A stretch of DNA of 64,000 nt from JAGVSZ01 sp019137045. GTDB lineage: Bacteria > Pseudomonadota > Gammaproteobacteria > Burkholderiales > SG8-39. Of the stretch, positions 1 through 7,405 are shown piece by piece (position 1 is the stretch's first letter; each line of letters opens with the position of its first letter). The notes under the pieces are model-generated. The model searched no databases, was not told where the DNA came from, and saw only the letters and a list, made by a program, of their open reading frames with translations. The stretch spans positions 1 to 64,000 of the forward strand of contig JAXMFT010000006.1 of NCBI GenBank assembly GCA_046347635.1, written 5' to 3'. A program made the position numbers and the translations under genes.

Positions 1-2
1 CC

Positions 3-197
3 GAGGTCTGGATCGCACGACCCCGCCTCGTGGTCGACCGCACGGCATTACGCGAGGAGGTGATGGAACGCACCGCCCGGATCGGGCGGGAACTGGAACG
101 CCGCGGTCAGCCCGCGGACTTGGCCGAGCGCCTGGCCATCGAGCAGGCGCTCAAAACGAGAGGCTACTTGCGACAGAAACTCGGAGGCTGGTGCTAG
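3..197 (+). CDS. C-terminal end of an unidentified protein (partial)
   Basis: An open frame enters from the left window edge and ends at TAG 195-197, giving 64 residues of a C-terminus. The peptide is charged and helical (REEVMERTARIGRELERR and similar), ending in GGWC. I do not recognise the family. It points toward a gene fragment on the opposite strand, so it probably came in with the rearrangement that removed the rest of that gene. The start lies outside the window. Confidence 0.4.
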   Translation, partial: EVWIARPRLVVDRTALREEVMERTARIGRELERRGQPADLAERLAIEQALKTRGYLRQKLGGWC

Positions 198-242
198 GTG
201 ATTTCCAGCATCGCCGATCGCGCATTTGGGTGGCGCGGCACA

Positions 243-386
243 CGAGATGTACTGTGCGAGACTTGCCGTCATTCTGCTTTCAAGCACGCTTCGCAACGCA
301 GGCCCGGACAAGCCATCCACAAGATTGGCCGCATAAGCGGCATCGGCAAGAAGCGCGTTAACGAAAGCCTCGTTAATCAACGACAT
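243..386 (-). pseudogene. N-terminal fragment of a secreted hydrolase-like type I secretion substrate
   Basis: From ATG 384-386 the leftward frame gives about 48 convincing residues, containing ALLADAAYAANLVDG and SRMTASLAQYIS. This pattern (LADAxY, then R-M/L-T-x-x-L-A-x-YI) resembles the start of large alpha/beta-hydrolase or calcium-binding proteins exported by type I systems. After YIS, where an NF-type continuation is expected, the frame turns into unrelated sequence, and another gene ends at 197. A GAGG ribosome-binding site lies just upstream. The gene sits directly downstream of the secretion genes, as an exported substrate would. Family assignment is from memory and moderate; truncation is clear if the family is right. 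Confidence 0.5.
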
Positions 387-396
387 TCGCTTTTCC

Positions 397-921
397 TCAC
401 TTCGAAGTGATTTCGAGTCGTTTGAATAGCTCCACAGAGTTCACCCTGCACGAGTGCGGGTCGAACGTGAGCGGGCCGTCAATCTCTGAGGTGCCGAGGG
501 TGCGAACCAGCCACCCTCCTCTTGCTTCATACGCTTTGTAGGAAATCAGGATCTCGTGTGTCTGCACATCGATCCAGTCAACGGTACTCTCGCGTATGGG
601 GATCCAGGTTGGCATTGGTCGAGATGGCGTTGTCACCACGCCAGGCACGAGCGAATGGGGAACTTCGCGCAAGTAAACCGTACGGCCTCTAGCGCGAGAC
701 TCGTCGACTATCACCGCACCGTGTTGCCGGCACAGCTTACGAAACTGATAGCCACCGACGATCTCGTCCATCAACGGTAACGGGAGAAGAATCCCGAAAG
801 CAGTGGCCCAAACCAGGACGCGGGTCGCTGTGCTCGTGAATCGCCGAGATAGCCAAGTCGCCGATACGACGGCGATCGCGAGCCAAATGATCATGAGTCC
901 AAGTACCAGAAGACCGATCAC
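397..921 (-). CDS. Small inner-membrane protein of unknown function in the type I secretion locus
   Basis: With the GTG start at 921, preceded by a GGGGTGT purine stretch, the product has 174 residues. It opens with a long hydrophobic segment (VIGLLVLGLMIIWLAIAV), then a second (VLVWATAFGILLPLPL at about residues 40-55), then a soluble domain of about 110 residues rich in aromatic residues and containing two Cys. An ATG at 894 is an alternative start. It lies 37 nt after the HlyD-like gene and 10 nt before the truncated substrate gene, so it is probably co-transcribed with them. I do not recognise the soluble domain. Association with secretion is inferred from position only. Confidence 0.7.
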   Translation of the reverse strand: MIGLLVLGLMIIWLAIAVVSATWLSRRFTSTATRVLVWATAFGILLPLPLMDEIVGGYQFRKLCRQHGAVIVDESRARGRTVYLREVPHSLVPGVVTTPSRPMPTWIPIRESTVDWIDVQTHEILISYKAYEARGGWLVRTLGTSEIDGPLTFDPHSCRVNSVELFKRLEITSK

Positions 922-958
922 AGCACACCCCTGATTCGCGTCGCCGCGTCGTATCGCA

Positions 959-2323
959 TCACCGCTCCCTCCCCGCCTCGCTCGCCGTCTTCTGTACCGG
1001 CGACAACAGATACTCGAGCACCGACCGCTCGCCCTGATGAATCTCCGCGACCACCTGCATTCCAGCTGCGAGCTTGAGCTTCGTCGCTTCGCGTTCGAGC
1101 ACTTGCGAATCAAGCGCGACAAGCGCCCGGTAACCGAAAGCGCCTTGCCGGCCGGCCGCGCGACCCGTTGCCTGATCGTCCTGCGGACCACGCACATCGC
1201 TCGCGTCCGCCCCGAGATGCGTAACCGTGCCCTCGAGCATCCCGTATTTCTGGAACGGATACGCCGCGAGCTTCACCTTCACCCGCTGTCCCTCGTGCAC
1301 GAAGCCTGAGTCCTCGTTCCGCACGAAGACCTCCGCCTGCAGCGGCTCGTCCCTCGGCACGAGGGTCATGAGGACGGTTCCCGGACCCACCACCGTGCCG
1401 AGGGTGTGGGTCGCGAGTTCCTTGACGACGCCCGCCTGCGGCGCTTTAAGCTCGAGCAGCCCTGCTCGGTGTGATTGTTTCTCAAGTTCCTGCTTCAGCC
1501 GCTGGTGCTGGTTCTCGGTCTCGACCCGCTCACGCAGCAGGTCCTTGCGGTAGTTGGACGTGATCTGCGCCAGGCGCCGCTCCGACTGCTCGATCGCGGC
1601 CTTCGCGGCCTCGACGTTCGCCCCTTGCGCCTTCAAGTCCTGCTCCTTCTCGATGCGTTCGCGGATCTTCTCCTGCATCAGGATCTCGCCGACGAAGCCC
1701 TCGCGCCCGAGCTTCTGGTAGGCCTCGGCGCTCTTCTGGTAGGAGGGCAGCACCTGGGTCAGTTTCGACTGGACTTCCCGCGCAGCGGCGAGGTCGTGCT
1801 GCGCCTTGGCGAGGACGGCCTGCTCCTGGGCGAGCGCGTCCTGGTAGGCCTGCCGGTGCGCCCGGTACTGTGCCTCGATCTCCCCGAAGAGCGGCTGCGG
1901 ATCCCCGAGCCGCTTGACGAACGCGGCGTTGGCCAGTTCCGCGTCGATGCGCCGGAGCGTCAGCGTTCGCAGGGCGAGTTCCGCGGTCAGGGTGGCGAGA
2001 TCGGCCTCGGCGATGCGGGTGTCCATACGCATCAGCACCTGTCCGGCCGTCACGCTCTCCCCTTCCCGCACCCGGATCTCCCGGACGATCCCGCCCTCGG
2101 CCGGCTGCACGATCTTGAGGTAGGTCTGCGGCACGAGCTTCCCTTCCGCCACCGCGACGATGTCGAGGCGCCCGAGGACGAGCCAGAGGGCGAGGATCGC
2201 GAACAGCGCGAACACGGTGTACATCACCGCCCGCGGCAGCCGCGCCGGCGGCTGCGACTGGATGGTGAGCAGGTCCGGGGCGAAGTCGGCCGGATGCGCA
2301 GCGTTCAGGGCGAGCGGCTTCAT
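959..2323 (-). CDS. HlyD-family periplasmic adaptor of a type I secretion system
   Basis: The 454-residue protein has the membrane fusion protein layout: a short cytoplasmic tail, one membrane segment (about residues 33-52), a lipoyl/barrel half (AEGGIVREIRVREGESV), a long coiled-coil hairpin (about 105-290, rich in E, K, Q and A) and a C-terminal barrel. It ends with the HlyD signature LKLAAGMQVVAEIHQGERS followed by VLEYLLSPVQK. It would bridge the ABC transporter and a TolC-like outer membrane channel. The ATG at 2323 overlaps the transporter stop (ATGA), implying translational coupling. No outer membrane component is seen nearby. Length and motifs are normal, so the gene looks intact. Confidence 0.93.
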   Translation of the reverse strand: MKPLALNAAHPADFAPDLLTIQSQPPARLPRAVMYTVFALFAILALWLVLGRLDIVAVAEGKLVPQTYLKIVQPAEGGIVREIRVREGESVTAGQVLMRMDTRIAEADLATLTAELALRTLTLRRIDAELANAAFVKRLGDPQPLFGEIEAQYRAHRQAYQDALAQEQAVLAKAQHDLAAAREVQSKLTQVLPSYQKSAEAYQKLGREGFVGEILMQEKIRERIEKEQDLKAQGANVEAAKAAIEQSERRLAQITSNYRKDLLRERVETENQHQRLKQELEKQSHRAGLLELKAPQAGVVKELATHTLGTVVGPGTVLMTLVPRDEPLQAEVFVRNEDSGFVHEGQRVKVKLAAYPFQKYGMLEGTVTHLGADASDVRGPQDDQATGRAAGRQGAFGYRALVALDSQVLEREATKLKLAAGMQVVAEIHQGERSVLEYLLSPVQKTASEAGRER

Positions 2324-4524
2324 GGGCGGTGTCGGGCGTCGTGGTCGCCTTCGGCTTCCGCCGATGCGACGTTGGAGAGGACTGCCGGCTCCGGTCCCAG
2401 CCGCACGATGCTGTCGAGTTGCAGCGCCCTGGGCATCTGGTGGGCGATGAAGAGCACGGTCGCGTGTCCCCTCAAGCTGTTCACCGTCCGGGCGAAGGCC
2501 TCGGCGGTCGGGGTGTCCAGCCCGCTCGTCGCCTCGTCGAAGAGAAGGATGCGCGGGCGTTTCAGCAGCGCCCGGGCGATGGCGATGCGCTGGCGCTGGC
2601 CCCCGGAGAGCCCGACGCCGCGCTCGCCCAGTTCGGTCTGGTAGCCCTGGGGCAGCTTCTCGATCACCTCGTGGATCTCGGCCGCCCGGCAGGCCGTGAC
2701 GATCTCCTCGAAGCTCGCCTGCGGGTTCGCGGCGAGCAGGTTGTCGTACACCGTCCCGGAGAAAAGCACCGTCTCCTGGAACACGACGCCGAAGTTGCGT
2801 CGCAGCTCGTTCGCCGAGAGGTGCCGCACGTCCAGCCCGTCGATGCGGATCGCCCCCTCGGTCGGGACGTAGAATCCCTGGAGCAGCTTCGCGAGCGTGC
2901 TCTTGCCGCAGCCCGACGGTCCAATGATGCCGACGGCGGCGCCGGCCGGGATGGCGAGGTTGAGATGGCGGTAGAGGAAGGGCGTGGTCTCGCTGTAACG
3001 GAACCCCAGTCCCGCGATCTCGATCGCCCCGGCCCCCGAGGCGGTCCGCGTGGGGTGGACCGAGTACGGCTCGGCCGGCGCGTTCATGACGTCGCCCAAA
3101 CGCTGCACCGCAATGCCGGCCTGCTGGAACTGCTGCCATAGGCCCACGAGTCTGAGCATCGGCTGCGACAGCCGCATGGCGAACATCTGGAAAGCGACCA
3201 GCATCCCGATGGTGAACTCGGGGCTGGTCATCACCACCCACGCCCCCAGGCACAGGATGAGCAGCGTCATCAGCTGCTCCAGCCCGTTCGCGAGGGTGTT
3301 GTACGTATTGGCGAGGTTTCGGGTCTCGAACCCGGCGTGGAGGTACGCCCCGAGGTAGCGGCCGTAACGACCGCGAAGCTGCGGCTCCATCTGGAGGCCC
3401 TTCACCGTCTCCAGCCCTGCGACGTGCTCGGTGACGAAGGCTTGGTTGCGGGCGCCGAGCAGGAACTGATGGTTGAGCCGGGCGCGGAAGATCGGCGCGA
3501 CGGCGAGGCTCAAGACCACCATCGTCGCGAGAATCGCCAGCACCACCCCGGTCAGGGTGACGCTGTAGTAGAACATGATCGCCACGAAGACGACGAGGAA
3601 CGGGCAGTCGAGAAGCAGCGTCACCGCGGCGCTTGCCAGGAACTCGCGGATCGTCTCGACCGCCTGGAGCCGGGCGACGATCACCCCGGTCGGGCGGTGC
3701 TCGAAGTAGCGCGGCGGCAGCCGAAAGAGGTGCTCGAACACCGCCGCCCCGAGGACGGCGTCCACCCGGTTCCCGGTATGCAGGACGAGGTACTGCCGGA
3801 CCCAGCCGAGGATCGCCCCGAACACCATGAACACCGCGAGCGCGATGCCGATCGCGATGAGGGTGTTGGTGGTGTGGTGCACGACCACCTTGTCGATCAC
3901 GACCTGGGTGAGGAGCGGCGTGGCGAGCGCCGCGAGCTGGAGGATGAGCGAGGCAACCAGCACGTCGCGCCACACCCGCTTGTGGCGTAGCAACTCGGGC
4001 ACGAACCAGCGGAAGCCGAACTCGCGCTCCGCTTCCCGCCGGCCGTCCTCGTCCCGGAGCGCTTCGGCCTTGGGCTGGAACTCGAGCGCGAACCCGGCGA
4101 AGTGCTCGGCGAACTCGGCCGGGGTCGAGGTGCTCGGTGCCGGAGCGCCCGGTCGGAAGGAGACGACGCGCTCCGCTCTCTCCGCAGCGACGATCGCGGG
4201 TTGTAGCTGGGACCCGTCATCGGCGCTCGCGCGCAGCAGGACGATGCAGGGGAGCTTCGCTTCGGGGAGGCGAGTGGGCGCAAGGCGCTTCGCGACGACC
4301 GCGAGCCCGAGCGCGTCGAGTGCGCGTACGAGCGTCGCGACGCTGTGCGGGCCGGGGAACTCGCTGCGCAGAAGTTCCGGATCGAAGGCGACGCGCGCGA
4401 GGTTCGCCGCGCTCCCCGCCGCCCAGACGAACGCCTCGGCGGCAATGGGGCGCGCGAGCCAGTCAGTCCCGCCGCGGCGGGACCGCTCTCCTCCCTCGAG
4501 CCGGAGCGGCTCGACCGCTTCCAC
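2320..4524 (-). CDS. HlyB-type type I secretion ABC transporter (permease/ATPase)
   Basis: With GTG at 4524 and a GGGAGG site about nine bases upstream, the product has 734 residues. Residues 25-150 resemble a C39-peptidase-like domain, but the region lacks a clear catalytic Cys-His pair, as in HlyB-type systems whose substrates carry uncleaved C-terminal signals. A six-helix membrane domain spans about 185-470. The nucleotide-binding domain has Walker A GPSGCGKST at 535-543, signature LSGGQ at 639-643 and Walker B ILLFDEATSGLD near 660, so it should be active. It pairs with the HlyD-like gene. A longer upstream frame exists, but its extra residues are Arg-rich and not protein-like. Confidence 0.93.
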   Translation of the reverse strand: MEAVEPLRLEGGERSRRGGTDWLARPIAAEAFVWAAGSAANLARVAFDPELLRSEFPGPHSVATLVRALDALGLAVVAKRLAPTRLPEAKLPCIVLLRASADDGSQLQPAIVAAERAERVVSFRPGAPAPSTSTPAEFAEHFAGFALEFQPKAEALRDEDGRREAEREFGFRWFVPELLRHKRVWRDVLVASLILQLAALATPLLTQVVIDKVVVHHTTNTLIAIGIALAVFMVFGAILGWVRQYLVLHTGNRVDAVLGAAVFEHLFRLPPRYFEHRPTGVIVARLQAVETIREFLASAAVTLLLDCPFLVVFVAIMFYYSVTLTGVVLAILATMVVLSLAVAPIFRARLNHQFLLGARNQAFVTEHVAGLETVKGLQMEPQLRGRYGRYLGAYLHAGFETRNLANTYNTLANGLEQLMTLLILCLGAWVVMTSPEFTIGMLVAFQMFAMRLSQPMLRLVGLWQQFQQAGIAVQRLGDVMNAPAEPYSVHPTRTASGAGAIEIAGLGFRYSETTPFLYRHLNLAIPAGAAVGIIGPSGCGKSTLAKLLQGFYVPTEGAIRIDGLDVRHLSANELRRNFGVVFQETVLFSGTVYDNLLAANPQASFEEIVTACRAAEIHEVIEKLPQGYQTELGERGVGLSGGQRQRIAIARALLKRPRILLFDEATSGLDTPTAEAFARTVNSLRGHATVLFIAHQMPRALQLDSIVRLGPEPAVLSNVASAEAEGDHDARHRP

Positions 4525-4979
4525 CTTCGAGAACCCTCCCGACAACCCACTGCGTTCGTCCTGACCCCGCGTGCACGCACGCGCACCGCTCGCGCGGCAA
4601 CGCCGCGACCGCGGGCCGGCCTTCGGGAGATTCTTGTTGGTTGTTGGTGCGGTTGTTGTTCTTGCCTGGCACCCCGCCGAACGCCCTGTCATCCGGTGGG
4701 GGCGACGTGCGCTGCTCGCCATCAGCAAAGCGTGCACGCCGTGGCGCGTGACGGTACGCGAGCGCGACTCTGAAAGTCAAGAGCCAAGATCGCGTCGCAA
4801 CGCGTGCTGGCGTGATCGGCGAACGCATTGGCGGGTGGGGACAGGCGGTTCCAGTTCGCCAGGAGAATCGCGGGAACACGAGCCGTGTCAGGAGCTTGTC
4901 GAATCTTCCGACCGCACGCGAGGAACGCGATCGGCCGCGAAGATTACGATGGTGTAATCCGAACCGTCGGCCTTCTGTC
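4525..4979. other. Divergent intergenic region, no gene seen
   Basis: These 455 bases separate the leftward secretion genes from the rightward Cys-motif gene. I see no protein-like frame on either strand. A GTTGTTG-type run lies near 4636-4663, and local composition is more mixed than in the flanking genes. Promoters for both directions should lie here, but I cannot place them with confidence. Confidence 0.5.
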
Positions 4980-5603
4980 ATGAAGCTCAGCTGGGAAGGC
5001 GAGATCGTTTCCGTCCAGCCGCGCATCCGGCTCACGCGCTCGTTCGACCAGCGCAGCCACAGCTATCTCGGCTACGCGCTGTATCTGCGCGGGGCGATCG
5101 GCAGCGAGACGCGCGACTTCTCGGTCGGGATCGGCAAGGCCGCGCAGGCGAAGCATGTGTTCCGCGTCGGCGACCGCGCCGCTGGCGAGGCCGAGCCGGT
5201 CGCCGACCCGCATCTCGAGCCCGTCGAGTTCTACAAGGTCGCCAAGCTGAAGGCGCTCGCGCGCGCCCCGCTGACGCTGTCCGCCGGTCCGCCGTGGACG
5301 ACGCCACCGCCTGCGCTCGAGGTCTACCGCGAGCGCGGCCACCGTCGGCTCGACGTCCGGACATTCGAGACGGTATGCACGACATGCCTCTGGGGGTGCC
5401 GCATGCCGGTGGAGATGATCGTCGACCAGTGGAATCCGCGCGTGCGCAAGTATCGCTTCGAGACCTTCTGCTACGGGCCGAAGTCCTGCCTCCGGTACCG
5501 CGCCGGCCCCACCCGCAAGGTCCCGGGGCGCAAGGGCATGAGCTGGGAGGAGGAAGACTGGGTCGACGAGGAGGCGACCGATCACCGGGGCCCCGACGCC
5601 TGA
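4980..5603 (+). CDS. Conserved hypothetical protein with a Cys cluster
   Basis: The 207-residue product begins MKLSWEGEIVSVQPRIRL and has a beta-rich, OB-like N-terminal half, including VGIGKAAQAKHVFRVGD. Its C-terminal half carries Cys133, Cys136, Cys140, Cys164 and Cys170 (C-x2-C-x3-C, then FCYGPKSC), an arrangement fit for a metal ion or iron-sulfur centre. The tail is acidic (WEEEDWVDEE). I recall similar proteins in scattered bacteria without a known function, so I assign none. The frame is open further upstream, but conserved-looking sequence starts at this ATG. It stands alone on the plus strand and may be cargo of the surrounding element. Confidence 0.8.
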   Translation: MKLSWEGEIVSVQPRIRLTRSFDQRSHSYLGYALYLRGAIGSETRDFSVGIGKAAQAKHVFRVGDRAAGEAEPVADPHLEPVEFYKVAKLKALARAPLTLSAGPPWTTPPPALEVYRERGHRRLDVRTFETVCTTCLWGCRMPVEMIVDQWNPRVRKYRFETFCYGPKSCLRYRAGPTRKVPGRKGMSWEEEDWVDEEATDHRGPDA

Positions 5604-5616
5604 ACCGAGCCGCGCC

Positions 5617-5698
5617 GGCGCAGCGTGGGCGCTGCGCCCGTCGTCTTCGAGAGCGCGGCCAGGACCCGAAGCAGCGTGAGCGCTGCGTCGACGCAGCG
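5617..5698. repeat. Cluster of GCAGCG palindromes after the Cys-motif gene
   Basis: Three overlapping palindromes share one core. GGCGCAGCG/CGCTGCGCC pairs with a 4-nt loop at 5617-5638. GCAGCG/CGCTGC pairs with a 4-nt loop at 5671-5686. CGCTGCGTCGACGCAGCG (5681-5698) is a perfect 18-bp palindrome. Further CGCTGCG copies occur near 5743 and 5872. There is no T-run, so these are not clear intrinsic terminators, although the first could still end the upstream transcript. The rest of 5604-5916 holds no visible gene. A TATACT box at 5880-5885 may be the -10 element of the antitoxin gene. Confidence 0.6.
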
Positions 5699-5916
5699 CG
5701 GGTTGCATTTCGCCCGGCCTGCAGACCGATCGCGGCGTTGACGCTGCGTCCACGCGGCATGACGGGGCTAATGCCCAGGCGCGTATTGCGGCATCGACCC
5801 CGCGCGAGCGCCTCGGCCACGGCCCCTCGCACGCGAAGGCCGATCCGTCCCGTTTCCCGGCCATGCTGGGGGCGCTGCGTATACTGGCAAGAGCGTCAAC
5901 CCGGAGAGGCACGCGC

Positions 5917-6147
5917 ATGTCGACCACGCTCGAGGACATCAAGGCGAGGGCGGAGCAGCTCTCGGAGACGGAGCGCGCGGCGCTCTCCCTGGCGCTGATC
6001 GAGTCGCTCGACGGTCCGCCCGAGGCCGATGTCGAGGAGGCCTGGCGCATCGAGATCGAGCGTCGCGTGGGCCAGATCGAACGGGGCGAGGTCCAGCCCA
6101 TTCCCGGTGACGAGGTGCTCGAGCGGTTGCGCCGGCGCCTGCCTTGA
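5917..6147 (+). CDS. Addiction module antitoxin-like protein (RelB-associated family)
   Basis: The 76-residue product (STTLEDIKARAEQLSETERAAL, then ALIESLDG) matches the short putative addiction-module component family. These proteins carry an LSxxERxxLAxxLxxSL pattern and an acidic middle segment before an Arg-rich end. Such genes normally sit just upstream of a RelE/ParE toxin gene. Here only a fragment of the toxin remains, so the antitoxin is an orphan. ATG 5917 is chosen because the conserved pattern starts there; the upstream Arg-rich extension is not typical. Confidence 0.85.
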   Translation: MSTTLEDIKARAEQLSETERAALSLALIESLDGPPEADVEEAWRIEIERRVGQIERGEVQPIPGDEVLERLRRRLP

Positions 6148-6148
6148 C

Positions 6149-6269
6149 CGCGTACGCGTCCCTTCGCGGCGGCGGATGCTGGTGCGCCGATTCCCGTACG
6201 CGATCGTCTACCGGCTGGCGGGGGCGGCGGTAGCGCTGGCTGCCCCAAACGCCCGGAGAGCGCGTTTTT
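6149..6269 (+). pseudogene. Remnant of a RelE/ParE-type toxin gene
   Basis: Directly after the antitoxin stop, one plus frame encodes RRRMLVRRFPYAIVYRLAG and then an Arg-rich end. This is the typical C-terminal strand of RelE/ParE toxins (RRxLLRRFPYAVxYRxEGD). The first 50-60 toxin residues are missing, and the expected valine-rich strand is degraded to alanines. The toxin should be inactive. The position immediately downstream of its antitoxin supports the reading. Confidence 0.55.
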
Positions 6270-6955
6270 TCGGGCGGCTCTCTGGCCGTCTGGCGTGCCG
6301 TGCGCCGGCTAAGCTTGCGAGGTCTTCGGAGTGCACGCGATCCCGCTCTCGGGCGTGATCGGTGCGAGGCCCCTCGCGGGGTCCCCGGGTTGAGAGACCC
6401 GGGCGCGGCGTGCGAGAAGCGCATGAGAGCAGGACCGGGATCAGCGTCGCTGGTCCTCGGAACGAGGAAGTGGATGTGGCGCGTCCGCGCGGACGCCGTT
6501 CCCCTCTTCCGGAAACGGCCGGTGTACGAGCCGGCATTCCGGCAGAAGCGGCGAGGCGGTCGCACGTAGGCTGAGCCTCGTCACACAAGCCCTCCCCTCC
6601 GGGGAGGCAGAGGGAGCTCCCAGCCCTGGCAGCACCGAAGGGAGCATGAGTAGCGGGTAACCCCGCATGTTCTGGCCGCGCGATCGCTCGACGATCCACG
6701 GCCTGTCACCCGCGACCGGGACATCCCTCGAGGACCCCGATCGCGCAGAGAAGGCGCCAGCAGTTCCCACGGCGCTACCCGGAGCCGGCTCGACCGACTC
6801 CGCGGCGAGACGACCGGTGGGGCCACCGAGCCCCGCGGCGGTCGTCGCACCCTTGACGTGAGCCACTGCGCGACGTTTCGCGACGGATGACGCAGACGCG
6901 ATAGCCCGAGCACGTTGCTCGGCGCAGACGCGATGTGCATCACCGTGGCGAGCGG

Positions 6956-6989
6956 GCGCGTCGTCACTGGCGTGTCAGTGACGACGCGC
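6956..6989. repeat. Perfect 14-bp inverted repeat, 6-nt loop
   Basis: GCGCGTCGTCACTG at 6956-6969 is exactly reverse-complementary to CAGTGACGACGCGC at 6976-6989, around the 6-nt loop GCGTGT. No T-run follows on either strand, so it is not a plain intrinsic terminator. It lies about 420 bases upstream of the first recombinase gene. Confidence 0.9.
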
Positions 6990-7041
6990 ATAGGTCAGCG
7001 ATCCGATTGACCTTTTCGCGACGCGCTTTGCGTGAGGAGCC

Positions 7042-7070
7042 AAGTGATCGGGCCACTGGCCCGATCACTT
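7042..7070. repeat. Perfect 14-bp inverted repeat around one base
   Basis: AAGTGATCGGGCCA at 7042-7055 and TGGCCCGATCACTT at 7057-7070 are exact reverse complements separated by a single C. The near-zero loop suggests a dimeric protein-binding site or cruciform rather than an RNA hairpin. It is 336 bases upstream of the first recombinase start and 52 bases after the previous 14-bp repeat. Confidence 0.9.
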
Positions 7071-7405
7071 CACCCAAGCGGGAGGCGCAAGGCCTCCACG
7101 TCGTCCTCCGGGACGGCAAAACGATCCGCGCCCTCACCGGCGCTCCTTGGACCCTGGGTCAATGGTCCCCGATGCGGCAGCTCTCGTTTCTCGAGACGCG
7201 CATCGAAAGCCAATGCCGACGTGCAGCGGCGGCTGAAGCGCAGTTCGCAGTTCTGCACACCCCGGGGACGGTGCCCCGTGTCCTTCAGGTTCTCGCCCGG
7301 CTACGGCCGGCGGGACGGACAGAAACACTTACCGAACGAATACACCGAAGACGACCTGGGACCGACGAGACCGAGACCGAAACCAACATCGCCGAGGAGG
7401 CCGTC

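Larger units (their letters stand above)
6270..7405. other. Hairpin-rich non-coding region upstream of the recombinase genes
   Basis: No protein-like frame is seen on either strand in about 1.1 kb; open frames here have low-complexity, Arg-rich translations. Perfect stem-loops occur at 6364-6377 (6 bp), 6384-6403 (CCCGGGT/ACCCGGG), 6481-6496 (16-bp palindrome GCGTCCGCGCGGACGC), 6591-6607 (CCTCCCC/GGGGAGG), 6612-6621, 6815-6828 (CGGTGG/CCACCG) and 6906-6922 (CCGAGCA/TGCTCGG), plus the two listed separately. It could be a structured RNA, a decayed intron or element end, or a recombination/replication region. I cannot match it to a named class. Confidence 0.55.

Noticed and set aside
6935..7405. 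N-terminal extension of the first recombinase to base 6935
   Set aside because: The added residues look random and Arg/Thr-rich; a good ribosome-binding site precedes ATG 7406, where family sequence starts.
6270..7405. Group II intron
   Set aside because: I could not find a convincing domain V, 5' GUGYG end or reverse transcriptase frame, so only a generic structured region is claimed.
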